From contig NZ_CP011494.1 of the NCBI RefSeq assembly GCF_001043175.1, positions 1 through 64,000 of the forward strand: a DNA stretch of 64,000 bases, written 5' to 3'. Under the pieces are notes generated by a model that saw nothing but the letters and a program-made list of their open reading frames with translations, had not been told where the DNA came from and searched no databases. Below, in pieces: positions 21,466-31,709 of this stretch. Source of the stretch: Marinobacter psychrophilus (GTDB taxonomy: Bacteria > Pseudomonadota > Gammaproteobacteria > Pseudomonadales > Oleiphilaceae). Made by a program: the position numbers and the translations under genes. The first letter of the stretch is position 1, and every line of letters starts with the position of its first letter.

Positions 21466-24400
21466 GCTGCCACCTCTGCGGCCGTGGCTCTGCCATCAAA
21501 CATCGCATCCAGCTGCTCCATCAGTGCTTTCGGTGGCTTGTCGCAAAACGCCCCCGCTCCCGGCGCATGGATGCCGCGCAAAAACAGGTAGACTGCACCG
21601 CCCATATGTTGATCGTAATCGTAATCTGGCAAACGTGCTTTCAGTAGCCGATGCAGGGCCAGCAGGTAGAGTACATATTGCAGGTCATAGCGTTTGTCCA
21701 AAATCGCCTGGCCCATGGCTTGGTTGGTATAGGCGCTGTCGTTGTCACCCAACACATTGGATTTGTAATCCAGCACGTAATACTGGCCGTTGTGTTCAAA
21801 CACCAAATCAATAAAGCCTTTGAGCATGCCGTTGAAGCGCCCGCCATCCACTCGAGGGCGATCAGCGCCATTAAAGGTGTTTTGAGTAACCAGCTTATCC
21901 AGTACCCGGGTGCTGACGTTGCAGCTTTCAAACCAGAATTCCAGTTCCGGGCGCAGCGTTTTTAGGCTGGCAAGGCTGGCAAGGCTGGTGCTGTCGCCGC
22001 TATCACTGCCGTCACTGCTATGGCTCAGCGGCAGCGGCAGCGGCAGGCGGATTAGCGCGAGTATCCAATGTTCCAGAGTGTCTACCCAATCGCTCCAGCC
22101 TCGAGTACTGCAGCGGCGGCTGAGCTGTTCTCGCAGCAGCGCTGGGTTGTCGACAAGGTGTTGCAGGCCCTGTTGTACGCACCATTCCAGAATGTCGTGC
22201 AGAAAGGTGCCGGGGCCTGCGCCTTTGGGGAAATAATGCAGACTGTGGCTGAGCAGAATGGCAGCGTCTTCTTCATCGTTGGTGTGCGCGCCTTCTTCGA
22301 GCAGGTTCTGGCTTTCAGCGTCTTCGAACTCACTGGCAAACACAATGCCGGTGCCAGACAGGCCGCTGTATTCCAGGGATGAGTAACTGGCAATCCACCA
22401 GTCTTCGCGAGCCTCGCGGGTAGACACCCGTGCGAGCCCCAGGGCTTCGGGCGTCGGTTCTGCATAGTGTTGGCCGGTGGCTTCCGGTAACGATTCTACG
22501 AAGAGCTCGCTGTGGTCAACGGCCAACAGCTGCAAGGCGCCACTCAGCGAATGTTTGGCGTCAGGATTACCGCTTAGCAGATACCCTAGGCCGCTAAGCT
22601 GCCAGTTTTCAATCTCGGTTACGCCTACCCAGGTGGCAAACCGGGCGCGGGTCAGGGCGACGTAGAGCTTGCGGATGTCTTCGCCCAGGCGCTCTTTGTC
22701 TGCCTGTTCGACGTCGTCTGGTGTGGGGTCGAACATGGTGATCAGTTGGTCGTTGTCGTCGTGATAACGTACAAACGCCTGTTTCTCGTTTTCCGCGCGG
22801 TAGGCGGTGCCAAAGGGTAAAAACACCAGCGGGTATTCCAGGCCCTTGGATTTGTGAACGGTGATCACTTTTACCAGCCCGGCATCGCTTTCCAGACGCA
22901 GGGTGCGGTGTTCGTCTTCGTCGTCGGCGGCCCGCAGAATAGCGGTGAAGTGGTGCACCAGGGCGTGTTCGCCGTCTAGCTGCAGGCTGTCTTGCTGCAG
23001 CAGTTCGGCAATGTGCAAAATGTCGGTTAGGCGGCGTTCGCCGCCGGCGCGCTGCAGCAACCTGCCGGGTACGTCAAAATCCATCAGGAAACTGCGCAGC
23101 ATGGGTAGCACGCCCTGGCTTTGCCACTGCTGTTGGTAGCCCATGAAGCGCTCGATTTCACGCTCCAGCGCCATCTCGTTGGTGAGTAGCTGATCAAGAT
23201 AGACCCAGGGCAAACCCAGGGTTGGTGTGGCCAGCGCCGCGCGTGCATAGGCCAGCTGGCGGGGTTCGGCAAAGGCTTTTAGCCAACACAGAACTTCTTT
23301 TGACTCTGGAGACGCCAATACCGAATCCCGGTCAGACAGGTACACGCTTTTTATTCCTCGTTGCCCTAGTGCCTCTCGAACCGCTGCAGCTTCTTTACGG
23401 TTGTTGACCAGAATGGCAATGTCTTTGGGTTCTACCGGCGTTATGTCATCCAGGTCGGTTTCCAGCGCAAAACCGGCCAAACTCTGCTGGCCTAACGTCA
23501 GCAGGCGCGCAATTTCACTGGCGCAGGTGCTGGCCACATCAAGGGTGGCGTTGCCTTTGGCCAGACCTTTGCGATTGCCGCTTTTGTCGGTGTTTTCGCT
23601 TTCACTGGCCCATAGCGTCAAGCTGGGTTGCAGCTTGCCGTTGACGGCCCAAAGGCGCTTGGTGCCGTTGGCCTCTACCGCCTGAAATGGCAGCGCTGAA
23701 GCCTCGCCTTTGCCGAACAGAAAAGCGCCTTCGGAGCTGTATTGGTCGCCATACTCGAACACCCGGTTCACCGCCGCCACCATAGGCCGTGACGAGCGAA
23801 AGTTACGGCCCAGTGTCCAGGTGCGTTCGTGTGCGCCGGTGCGGGCGTCCAGATAGGTGTAAATGTCGGCGCCGCGGAAGCCGTAAATGGCCTGTTTTGG
23901 ATCGCCGATCATGAGCAGGCAGGTATCCGGATGATTCTCTGCTACCCGGTAAATGCGGTCGAAGATGCGGTATTGAACCGGATCGGTGTCCTGAAACTCA
24001 TCGATTAACGCTGCTGGAAACTGGCGACGGATGGTGGCCGCTAGTTGGTCACCCCGAGGGCCGTGTAAAGCGTCGTCCAGCCGGGTGAGCAGGTCATCAA
24101 AACCCATTTCCGAGCGCTTCTGTTTTTCCGATTCCAACCGCACTGCAATCCAATGGGTCGCGTGGCGAAGAATATCGGCCTTGGCGCTGGGCAGGTTCTC
24201 GCGAAAGGCGATCAGTTCCGCAATAGCGTCAAAGGCCTCGTGGTGTGGCACATCGCCATCGCCTTTGAGTTTTGTCGCAAGCACTTCTGGTGTCTGATTC
24301 TGAAAGCCGGCTTTTTCCAGCCCGGCCGGGTAGAGTTCATCGGAGTTCAACCACTCCAGTAACGTGTCCCAGGCCGTAATCATCGGTTTCATACTGCCGC

Positions 24401-25220
24401 CGTGCAGGCGTTTGCTTTTGTTCAGTGCCAGCAGCATGTCGGTCACTTTGGGCTGCCAATCTGCCCAGGGGTGGGCTTTCAGTGTTTGTGACTGCTTTTT
24501 GCGCTGCTTTGCGGTGGCCTCAATCAGCTGTTCTACATCGCTGCTTGTTGCGTCGAGAGAATCAACAGCCAAGAGCAGATTGCGCACCGCCTGTTGCAGT
24601 TGGTCCGGGGTTTTCCAGTGGTCGATAACCTCGTCCATCAGCTCTGGAGATAACGGATAAATAAACGTGCGCCAGTAATCCCGCACGACTTCGTCCATCA
24701 GGCTGCTTTGGTCGGTTTCCAGGGTAAGCCGGAACAAGCTGCCGCTGTCGAAGGCGTGTTCGCTGAGCATGCGGTTGCACCAGGCGTGAATGGTAGACAC
24801 CGCGGCTTCGTCCATCCATTCCGCCGCCAATAGCAGCTTTTTGCGGCAGTCCGGCCAGGTGGCCGGGTTTGGGTAGCTGTCATCCCGCAGCTGGTGAATC
24901 AGCGCGGTTTCTGCCGTAGGCGGTGTGCTGTCGGCGATATTGGAAAACACCTCGGCGGCTTGGGTCAACCGAACGCGAATGCGGTCCCGCAGCTCTTTGG
25001 TGGCGGCGTCGGTAAAGGTCACCACCAGCAGGTTTGGCGGTACCAGGCCTGCGGCCAGGGCGCCGCCCTCCGGCTGACCGTGGCCCAGCACCAGGCGCAC
25101 GTACAAAATCGCAATGGTGAAGGTTTTGCCAGTTCCGGCGCTGGCCTCAATCAGGGTGCTGCCGTTCAGGGGTAGCGCTAGTGGATCAAGATTCGGGTTT
25201 GGCTTTTTAATAACGGTCAT
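21462..25220 (-). CDS. recB: RecBCD enzyme subunit RecB
   Basis: The beta subunit of exodeoxyribonuclease V: a UvrD-type 3'-5' helicase plus a C-terminal nuclease, repairing double-strand breaks with RecC and RecD. At 1252 residues it shows Walker A EASAGTGKT (about 28-36), motif II IDEFQDTDPVQYRIF, GDPKQAIYGFRGADI, the motif V/VI region ITVHKSKGLEYPLVFLPF, YVALTRAR, and the nuclease motif YYVLDYKSN near the C-terminus (Asp and Lys of the active site). It overlaps recC upstream (start 25220, recC stop 25217-25219) and recD downstream, so the three are one translation-coupled operon. Confidence 0.95.
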   Translation of the reverse strand: MTVIKKPNPNLDPLALPLNGSTLIEASAGTGKTFTIAILYVRLVLGHGQPEGGALAAGLVPPNLLVVTFTDAATKELRDRIRVRLTQAAEVFSNIADSTPPTAETALIHQLRDDSYPNPATWPDCRKKLLLAAEWMDEAAVSTIHAWCNRMLSEHAFDSGSLFRLTLETDQSSLMDEVVRDYWRTFIYPLSPELMDEVIDHWKTPDQLQQAVRNLLLAVDSLDATSSDVEQLIEATAKQRKKQSQTLKAHPWADWQPKVTDMLLALNKSKRLHGGSMKPMITAWDTLLEWLNSDELYPAGLEKAGFQNQTPEVLATKLKGDGDVPHHEAFDAIAELIAFRENLPSAKADILRHATHWIAVRLESEKQKRSEMGFDDLLTRLDDALHGPRGDQLAATIRRQFPAALIDEFQDTDPVQYRIFDRIYRVAENHPDTCLLMIGDPKQAIYGFRGADIYTYLDARTGAHERTWTLGRNFRSSRPMVAAVNRVFEYGDQYSSEGAFLFGKGEASALPFQAVEANGTKRLWAVNGKLQPSLTLWASESENTDKSGNRKGLAKGNATLDVASTCASEIARLLTLGQQSLAGFALETDLDDITPVEPKDIAILVNNRKEAAAVREALGQRGIKSVYLSDRDSVLASPESKEVLCWLKAFAEPRQLAYARAALATPTLGLPWVYLDQLLTNEMALEREIERFMGYQQQWQSQGVLPMLRSFLMDFDVPGRLLQRAGGERRLTDILHIAELLQQDSLQLDGEHALVHHFTAILRAADDEDEHRTLRLESDAGLVKVITVHKSKGLEYPLVFLPFGTAYRAENEKQAFVRYHDDNDQLITMFDPTPDDVEQADKERLGEDIRKLYVALTRARFATWVGVTEIENWQLSGLGYLLSGNPDAKHSLSGALQLLAVDHSELFVESLPEATGQHYAEPTPEALGLARVSTREAREDWWIASYSSLEYSGLSGTGIVFASEFEDAESQNLLEEGAHTNDEEDAAILLSHSLHYFPKGAGPGTFLHDILEWCVQQGLQHLVDNPALLREQLSRRCSTRGWSDWVDTLEHWILALIRLPLPLPLSHSSDGSDSGDSTSLASLASLKTLRPELEFWFESCNVSTRVLDKLVTQNTFNGADRPRVDGGRFNGMLKGFIDLVFEHNGQYYVLDYKSNVLGDNDSAYTNQAMGQAILDKRYDLQYVLYLLALHRLLKARLPDYDYDQHMGGAVYLFLRGIHAPGAGAFCDKPPKALMEQLDAMFDGRATAAEVAA

Positions 25221-28200
25221 ACCTTGTCCTCAAACTGACCGGCAGCAGATTTGCCTTGTTCGGCTTCCCACAGGGGCACGTAAAGCTGGTGCAGCAGGGC
25301 TTCAAATTCGCCGCTTTCCAGCAATAACTCAGGGCTTTCAAAGGCGCCGCGTAGGTAGCCGGTGTCGCGTTCTAGCGCCACTGTGTAAGCTTGCTCGGCG
25401 TCGCTGATGGCGCGCTCGTGTTCACCAAGAAATTTTTTGCTTTGATAAAAACTGTAAATCCAGGCGAAACCAGCTTCACAGTGCACCGGTAATGCGCGCG
25501 TATTGGCGTCCATCCAGCGTGCCAATATGGCGTCCAGATGCTTACGTGCCGCTTCCTTTGGCAGAGGTAAAAAGTGCACATTGCGCTTTTCTTCTTTGCC
25601 CAAAATCAGGGTTTCAAACGGCTGCGCTGTGATTTGCCCGGCCAGATGAATCACCCAGTCACGCATCAGATTGGCGTAGCGAATTTTTTTGGTCTGCCCG
25701 CTGCCAGTGAGCAGGCTGGAGCCGGCAATGACCAACCGGCAGAGCTTGCCCTCTGAATTGCGGCGCAGATGGTCAATCAAATCCAGCACTTCAATCGAGC
25801 CGATGCTGCTGGCCAGACGATATTCAAACGGCAGAGGTTCGCCGACTTCCTCGGGCCATTCGGCCAGCGCGCTTTGATAGCGTTCGAACAAATTTGGCAG
25901 GCGGCCAGACAGCTCGTTACGCAGACGGTGCTCGGTGGTGCCCATGCCCAGGTCACCGCGCCGGGCCATGCAATCCAGAGTGGTTTTCAGGCGTTGTTCC
26001 AAGTCTTCCTCGCTACTGGCTTTTAGTAAACCCTGCTCAATCAGTTCGGTGTCCAGGCGCCATCGGTCAAGGCCGTTCAAATCGAAATTTTCGGTGTCGG
26101 TATCGTCGTCTTCCACGTCTTCAAAACGCACCTGAAGGCGGCGCTGGTAAAACGTGTCTATCGGTTTTTTCAAAAAACCGGACAGATCATTCAGGGTGAC
26201 GGGTTCTTCTGGCTGCTGGTACGCCAGAGCCTGCTGCTGCGCGTCTGTCGAGACAGTGCCGTGGGCACTTCGCCATTCGTGTTCGTAAGTGAACAGGCTG
26301 CGGGCGTGTCGGCTTTGGGGAAAATAGTCGCGGCTGAACGGTTGTAGCGGATGGCAGGTCGTCAGTGCATCCGTTACCGCGACATCGGGTTGCCCTGGCA
26401 GTTGCCACAAGCCGTTCAAGTGATCCTGTAATTGGCCCACCAGCACCGATGGCGGCCTTGGTGAGTCGTCGCGGATGCTGCGCCCTACCCAGCTGATGTA
26501 AAGCTGTTCGCGGGCAGACAGCATGGCTTCCAGAAACAGATAGCGATCGTCTTCCCGGCGGGAACGGTCACCGGGCCGATAGTCCTGCGCCATTAGGTCG
26601 AAATCTACCGGCGGCCGCGAGCGTGGATAATCGCCGTCGTTCATGCCCAGCAGGCACACAGTGCGGAACGGTATGGCGCGCATGGGCATCAGTGTGGCGA
26701 AGTTCACTTTGCCGGCCAGAAAACGCTGGTTCAGGCCGCCTTCATCCAAGCCGTCCAATAGCACGTCTTTGACAATGTTTAATGGCAGTAGCTGGAGCTG
26801 CAGCCCTGCGGCCAAGGTGTCTTCCAGCCATTGTTCCAGCTGGCGGCGAAAGCGGTTCAGCAGCAAAAGGTCATGGCCCTCTACTTTGTGGAAGAACTGT
26901 TCAAGCATGGCTGCAAACAACGCTTCCCATTGTTGCGGTGTGCGGCTTGCCTGTAGGTCTTGCCACACTTTTTCCAGGCGGTAAACAAAGTCGCCAAGGC
27001 GCCCGGCCAGGCTGGCCTGCAAACCGCCAATCTCGCCGTAGGGCTGAACGCCGGCCCAGGGTTCGTCGTCGCCCATGCCGTAACCCAGCAGCATGGAACG
27101 CAGGCCAGATTGCCAGGTGTTGCGATCCAGATCGGCTGGCAGTTCCAGGCTTTTCCGATGGGCACCGTGCAGGCCCCAGCGAATATTGGCACCTTCTACC
27201 CAGCGCCGCGCCAAGGGGATTTCCTCTTCGGTAATCTCAAAACGATCGCGAATGCCGGGCACTTCTAACAGGCTGATGATTTCGCTCGCGCCAAAGCGGT
27301 GTCGCGGTAGCGACATCAGGGTTTCCAAGGCTATTAATACCGGTTCGTGGTTGCGCTGGCCCTGATCGGAAATGGTAAACGGAATATGGCGTTTGAGCCC
27401 GGCCGTGTAGCGGCCAAACACCGCCTGAATGTGGGGTGCATAGACATTAATGTCAGGCACCATGACCATGATGTCGCGGGGGCGCAGGGTGTCGTCGGCG
27501 TTAAACGCGGCCAGCAGCTGGTCGTGCAGTATTTCTACTTCACGTTGCGGGCTGTGGGCATTGTGGAAGGCAACGGAGCCATCAGCCGATAAAGAGCCCT
27601 CAGCACCTAAAGGCTGCTCTTGGATCAGATCAAGCTTGCGCTGTTCATCGCGAATTTCCTGCAGCGGCGTCAGGTTGTAAATATCGTTCTGCAATTGGTG
27701 AAGCAGGCAGGTTGTCTGACCTGCTCCGTGCTCGGAAAAGATATCGATCTTCTGATCCGGCGTCTGAAAGCTGCTGCGGTACTCTTCAGGGTTGTCGAAT
27801 TCGTCCAGCAGGCGAATGTAATCCCGGCCCTGTTTACCCCAGGCCGCCAAAAGTGGATTGGCGTGTTGGTGTAGCTGGTCGGCATCGTCAATCTGCGACA
27901 GCGTGGGGTGGCTGGCACCGCGCTTGCGCTCGGCTTTGAGCAGTTCGCGATCGCTGACAATATCGGCCCAGTAGAACTGCGAAGGGTTATGAACGCAGAG
28001 CACTACCTGGCTAAAACGGCTAAGCACGTATAGGGCTTCAAGCGCCTGGCGTGGCAAAGACGATACTCCAAACACCACAATGCGTTTGGGTAAACGGCTA
28101 GGATGGGAAGGCGCGGTAACCTGTTGGCCCTGTTTCATAAAACGGGTGTGAATCTGCGAACGGCTGGTGTGTGCTTCGGCGCCGGTGTCTTCCACCAGCT

Positions 28201-28819
28201 TGCGCCACAGCATTGGCTGCCAGCGGGTATCTTGTTCAATCGGTTTTTCGCCGTTACGAGTGCTAATAACCACATCCCGGCCCTGCTCCCAGGCAGCCAA
28301 CCAATCGGCGCGGAATACCTGGTACTGATCAAACAGATCCGCCACTTTTTCTGCCAGCTGGAAGGCCCGCAAATCGGTGTCGCTGCCGTCCAGAAAGCGT
28401 GCCAGCGGGTTGAACGCCTCATCTGTAAGAACAAGTTCTGGTAGCAGCCGGTAAAGCCGCCACACCAGTCTGCGTTTATCAAAGGGGGATTGCTCTGGCA
28501 CGTCGCCGTCCGGCAGCACGGCGCGGTAGGCCTGCCAGATGAATCGCGCCGGAAACAGAAAATCCATACCGGCGGCAATGCCCAAGCCACCTTCGCGGCC
28601 ATTCTCTGAGCGCTTTTCCGCCAGCGCCAGCTTTAACCACTGGGCAATACCGTTGCTTTGCACCAGAAACGTCTCGCTTTGCAGCGGCGGCAGCGGGCTT
28701 TGTTGGCAGATAAACACCACCGCCCGGCGCAAATCTTCTAAATGATTGGCGTGAACGGCGTGAAAACCGGGGCTAATACCGGAGTTTTCACAGGTGGCAC
28801 TTGTTAAGGGAGCGGCCAT
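25217..28819 (-). CDS. recC: RecBCD enzyme subunit RecC
   Basis: The gamma subunit of RecBCD, an inactivated helicase/nuclease fold that splits the duplex and recognises Chi. At 1200 residues it is slightly longer than E. coli RecC. Recognisable are VQSNGIAQWLKLALAEK near the N-terminus, VFGVSSLPRQALEALYVLS, PREVEILHDQLLAAF and PMRAIPFRTVCLLGMNDGDYPR. ATG 28819 is preceded by AAGGAAG. It is first in recC-recB-recD; a divergent gene starts at 28952, so promoters for both lie in about 130 bp. Confidence 0.94.
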   Translation of the reverse strand: MAAPLTSATCENSGISPGFHAVHANHLEDLRRAVVFICQQSPLPPLQSETFLVQSNGIAQWLKLALAEKRSENGREGGLGIAAGMDFLFPARFIWQAYRAVLPDGDVPEQSPFDKRRLVWRLYRLLPELVLTDEAFNPLARFLDGSDTDLRAFQLAEKVADLFDQYQVFRADWLAAWEQGRDVVISTRNGEKPIEQDTRWQPMLWRKLVEDTGAEAHTSRSQIHTRFMKQGQQVTAPSHPSRLPKRIVVFGVSSLPRQALEALYVLSRFSQVVLCVHNPSQFYWADIVSDRELLKAERKRGASHPTLSQIDDADQLHQHANPLLAAWGKQGRDYIRLLDEFDNPEEYRSSFQTPDQKIDIFSEHGAGQTTCLLHQLQNDIYNLTPLQEIRDEQRKLDLIQEQPLGAEGSLSADGSVAFHNAHSPQREVEILHDQLLAAFNADDTLRPRDIMVMVPDINVYAPHIQAVFGRYTAGLKRHIPFTISDQGQRNHEPVLIALETLMSLPRHRFGASEIISLLEVPGIRDRFEITEEEIPLARRWVEGANIRWGLHGAHRKSLELPADLDRNTWQSGLRSMLLGYGMGDDEPWAGVQPYGEIGGLQASLAGRLGDFVYRLEKVWQDLQASRTPQQWEALFAAMLEQFFHKVEGHDLLLLNRFRRQLEQWLEDTLAAGLQLQLLPLNIVKDVLLDGLDEGGLNQRFLAGKVNFATLMPMRAIPFRTVCLLGMNDGDYPRSRPPVDFDLMAQDYRPGDRSRREDDRYLFLEAMLSAREQLYISWVGRSIRDDSPRPPSVLVGQLQDHLNGLWQLPGQPDVAVTDALTTCHPLQPFSRDYFPQSRHARSLFTYEHEWRSAHGTVSTDAQQQALAYQQPEEPVTLNDLSGFLKKPIDTFYQRRLQVRFEDVEDDDTDTENFDLNGLDRWRLDTELIEQGLLKASSEEDLEQRLKTTLDCMARRGDLGMGTTEHRLRNELSGRLPNLFERYQSALAEWPEEVGEPLPFEYRLASSIGSIEVLDLIDHLRRNSEGKLCRLVIAGSSLLTGSGQTKKIRYANLMRDWVIHLAGQITAQPFETLILGKEEKRNVHFLPLPKEAARKHLDAILARWMDANTRALPVHCEAGFAWIYSFYQSKKFLGEHERAISDAEQAYTVALERDTGYLRGAFESPELLLESGEFEALLHQLYVPLWEAEQGKSAAGQFEDKV

Positions 28820-28951
28820 GGTCTTCCTTGTCTGGTATAGGGTTCAATCCCGATGGGTTAGCTTAGCGTATGTGACCACAGAAGCGGACAGTCTGAAGCC
28901 TAACGCGATGGAAAATTGTCGCAAGGTAGACACCTTACTGAACGGGTGATT

Positions 28952-29386
28952 ATGAGCAGAATAGAATTGGTTAAAGGCGCCGTGAATGAACAGCTGAACG
29001 ACAGTTACGATCTGCTGGCCATGCGACTGCTGTTCGCGCCAGAGTATGTTGTTGTAAACATACAAAAGGAAATCAAGGATTTGTACGTTTACCCGGAGAG
29101 GCTTGAAAGCAGTTATTGCGACGAGTGGCGCGCTATTGCGACACGCGCCCTGTTTCGTAACGCCTTTGGCGAGCACTGGCGGTCGGATGAAGAAAATCTG
29201 CAGCGTTACCTGAACTATCTGCGCCGTCAGGCTATTCCGAAATGTGTGCACCAGAACGTTAAGTTGTTCCGCATGCTGGGTGAGGCGCTTGCCATTGCTT
29301 GCTCAGACAACACCATCGCCTTTCCCGATCGGCAGCGGCAGGCGTTGATCAACATCATTTGGCCAGAAAAGGCCGGCGGTAAGTGA
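28952..29386 (+). CDS. Conserved hypothetical protein
   Basis: I do not recognise this 144-residue soluble protein. It is rich in Arg, Glu and Leu, predicted largely helical, and has no signal peptide or membrane segment. Notable stretches are LLAMRLLFAPEYVVVNIQKEIKDLY and YLNYLRRQAIPKCVHQNVKLFRMLGEAL. It contains three cysteines with no metal-binding spacing. ATG 28952 is chosen over an in-frame TTG at 28916; a GTG at 28946 is also possible. It is divergent from recC and followed by a DUF4864 gene. Codon use matches the neighbours, so it is likely real. Confidence 0.7.
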   Translation: MSRIELVKGAVNEQLNDSYDLLAMRLLFAPEYVVVNIQKEIKDLYVYPERLESSYCDEWRAIATRALFRNAFGEHWRSDEENLQRYLNYLRRQAIPKCVHQNVKLFRMLGEALAIACSDNTIAFPDRQRQALINIIWPEKAGGK

Positions 29387-29465
29387 AGCCGGGCTTACAT
29401 TTGGGGAGTCCGCAGCACCGTTTTAGCCGTATTGGTTAAAATATGGTCAACAAAAGGGTTTAGTC

Positions 29466-29948
29466 ATGGGCCAGCAACTTACCCGCACCACGAAGAGCGC
29501 TGTTCTATTTTTGATAATAAGTTTGGGCTTTGCGCTTGTCTGGGCATCTCAGTCTTTTGCCAGCGATAAGGATGAAGAAGCCGGAATTCAGGACCCGATC
29601 CAGATTCAAGACACTCTTGAGATTCAGGACTCTATTCTGCGCCAGATCGAAGCGTTTGCTAACAACGACGGTGAGCAAGCTTGGTCTTATGCGTCCGAGG
29701 GTATCAAGCGTCGCTTCGGATCGTCACAGGTGTTTCTGGAAATGGTGCGCGAAGCCTATCCAGCCGTACACAATGCCACCCAGATCGAGTTCACCGAGAG
29801 CGTGCCCCACGGTACTTTTCAAATTCAGGTCGTTAAGCTCAAAGGCCCCGAGGGCAAATCCTGGGACGCCTACTATCGAATGGTACAGGTAGAAGATGTC
29901 TGGAAAATCGCTGGTGTAAGTTTGCAACCGGCTGACATAGGCATTTAA
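29466..29948 (+). CDS. DUF4864 exported protein
   Basis: A 160-residue secreted or lipid-side protein with an N-terminal signal peptide (VLFLIISLGFALVWASQSFA, cleavage near SFA-SD at about 32). The mature part matches the DUF4864 pattern: ILRQIEAFANNDGEQAWSYAS, IKRRFGSSQVFLEMVREAYPAV, VVKLKGPEGKSWDAYYRMVQ and WKIAGVSL. The fold is probably cystatin- or NTF2-like. Function is unknown. A short Ile-Gln-Asp repeat (GIQDP, QIQDT, EIQDS) precedes the domain. It probably stands alone, with about 80 bp before and 50 bp after. Confidence 0.85.
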   Translation: MGQQLTRTTKSAVLFLIISLGFALVWASQSFASDKDEEAGIQDPIQIQDTLEIQDSILRQIEAFANNDGEQAWSYASEGIKRRFGSSQVFLEMVREAYPAVHNATQIEFTESVPHGTFQIQVVKLKGPEGKSWDAYYRMVQVEDVWKIAGVSLQPADIGI

Positions 29949-29999
29949 AAGTTGGGCAGTTGAACTACAGGTGCTGGAAATATTGTAAAGTCTGTATGT

Positions 30000-31709
30000 A
30001 TGTCGACAAGCAACCATCACCTGAATAACAGGCCCACTGCGGCGAACCTTGAAAACCCTTTGTACTACCTGGAAAACATGGAAACCGTGGTGGCTTGGGT
30101 GGCGAACCACCACGCCGATCTGCTATCGGCGTCAGAGAATGCCCAGCTGAGTGCATTCTTTGAGTTGCCTCGTCCTGCTCGCGCTTTGTTAACTCGGATG
30201 GTGATGCGCAGCGGTGATCTATTTCGAGCTGATAAACTAAATTATCCGGAGCTTGGCAGCCCTGAATGCGATGCATTGAAAAAACTGGTTGTTGAGGTCT
30301 GGCTCGATGCGGCTCCGCTGTTGACGTTGGACGACCTGTTTCGTCTGTATACTCTGGTCGAACTCCGCCCGGCGTTTGCGCCGATTCTGATGCAGGCCGG
30401 TTGCGCTAAAAACCTGGCAAAAGCCCAGATGCGTAAGGTGTTGCAGAACACCTTTGGCGATGCGCGTTCGGTGGTTGACTGGCTGGGTGGTTGCGGCGCG
30501 CCTGTGGTTCGAGTGAACTCTATGGCACTGTTTGACCGCGTTCGCCTGATGTTCTTCGGCAACTTGCGCCAGAGCTGGTCGGATTTTGTGCTGGTGGAGC
30601 TGGGCCACCACCGCTACGAGCAGGTGCAATTCACCTCTGAAGCCCGAGCTTTTTCCGAGCGCAGCCAAGTGGATACGTATCTGGCCATGAATGACTGCCG
30701 CGAATGTCTGGACGCAGGAATGTTGGCCGCTGAGGTGTGGGCCCAGGTGCCGCAACCGTCCGACAATCCATGGCTGACCAGTCGCCGTGACCGCCTGTTA
30801 CTGGAGCTGGGGCGGCAGGCTGAACGTCAGGGTGAGAGGAAATTGGCTTTGGAAGCACTGGCCGCCAGCGGCCATCGGGAAGCCCGGTTGAAACAATTAC
30901 GGCTGTTGGAGCGGATGAAGCGCTTTGATGAAGCCTGGGCTATTGCCGCCAATTGGCCGCACGCTGAACTCAGCGACGCCGAAGCTCAGGGCCTGGCGCG
31001 AATTCTGAAGCGGCTGGCGGCGAAGGTAAAACAGCCCGCTCCTTTGGCCCTACAACGGCCGCCGCTTCGCGAGTTCACGTTGACGCTGCCGCAAACGGGT
31101 CGCTCTGTAGAGCGGGTGGTACGTGACCATTTGTCGAGTCCCGACGCACCGGTGTTCTATATGGAAAACACCCTGATTAACAGCCTGTTTGGCCTGCTGT
31201 GCTGGAACACCATCTTCAAGCCGATACCCGGCGCTTTTTTTCATCCGTTTCACAGTGGCCCAGCGGACTTGCTGAGGGAAGATTTTGTCAGCCGGCGCCA
31301 GGCCGCGTTCGACCAGTGCTTTGCGACGCTACACGATGGCGGCTATCGCCGGCAGATACTGGATAGCTACGCCACCAAGCAGGGCATTACCAACCCCTTT
31401 GTAACCTGGCCGGCGTTGAACGATGCGCTGCTAACGCTGGCGTTGGATTGCATTCCCGCGCTGGATTTACACATTCTGTTTAAGCGACTTTTATTGAATA
31501 TTCGCGAACATCGCAGCGGTTTCCCCGATCTTGTCCGCTTTTACCCCGAAAAATCGCCTCCTGAACTGTGCTACGAGATGATTGAAGTAAAAGGCCCCGG
31601 TGACCGCCTGCAGGATCACCAGGTTCGCTGGCTGCAGTTTTTTGCCAGCCAGGGCATCGCCGCCAGCGTGTGTTATCTGCGTTGGCAAACTGGCGAGGCC
31701 ACGCCATGA
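30000..31709 (+). CDS. FAN1-type VRR-NUC structure-specific nuclease
   Basis: A bacterial FAN1 homologue of 569 residues. FAN1 cuts 5' flaps and interstrand-crosslink structures. The C-terminal VRR-NUC (PD-(D/E)XK) domain shows GFPDLVRFYP, then EMIEVKGPGDRLQDHQ with the catalytic PD...E-V-K and Q, and ends ASVCYLRW. The upstream part has the helical SAP/TPR-like character of the family (DLFRLYTLVELRP, DAWAIAANWP-like repeats). The start is ATG 30000; another ATG at 29996 is out of frame. The stop overlaps the next gene's start (ATGA at 31706), coupling the nuclease to a nuclease-helicase. Confidence 0.88.
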   Translation: MSTSNHHLNNRPTAANLENPLYYLENMETVVAWVANHHADLLSASENAQLSAFFELPRPARALLTRMVMRSGDLFRADKLNYPELGSPECDALKKLVVEVWLDAAPLLTLDDLFRLYTLVELRPAFAPILMQAGCAKNLAKAQMRKVLQNTFGDARSVVDWLGGCGAPVVRVNSMALFDRVRLMFFGNLRQSWSDFVLVELGHHRYEQVQFTSEARAFSERSQVDTYLAMNDCRECLDAGMLAAEVWAQVPQPSDNPWLTSRRDRLLLELGRQAERQGERKLALEALAASGHREARLKQLRLLERMKRFDEAWAIAANWPHAELSDAEAQGLARILKRLAAKVKQPAPLALQRPPLREFTLTLPQTGRSVERVVRDHLSSPDAPVFYMENTLINSLFGLLCWNTIFKPIPGAFFHPFHSGPADLLREDFVSRRQAAFDQCFATLHDGGYRRQILDSYATKQGITNPFVTWPALNDALLTLALDCIPALDLHILFKRLLLNIREHRSGFPDLVRFYPEKSPPELCYEMIEVKGPGDRLQDHQVRWLQFFASQGIAASVCYLRWQTGEATP

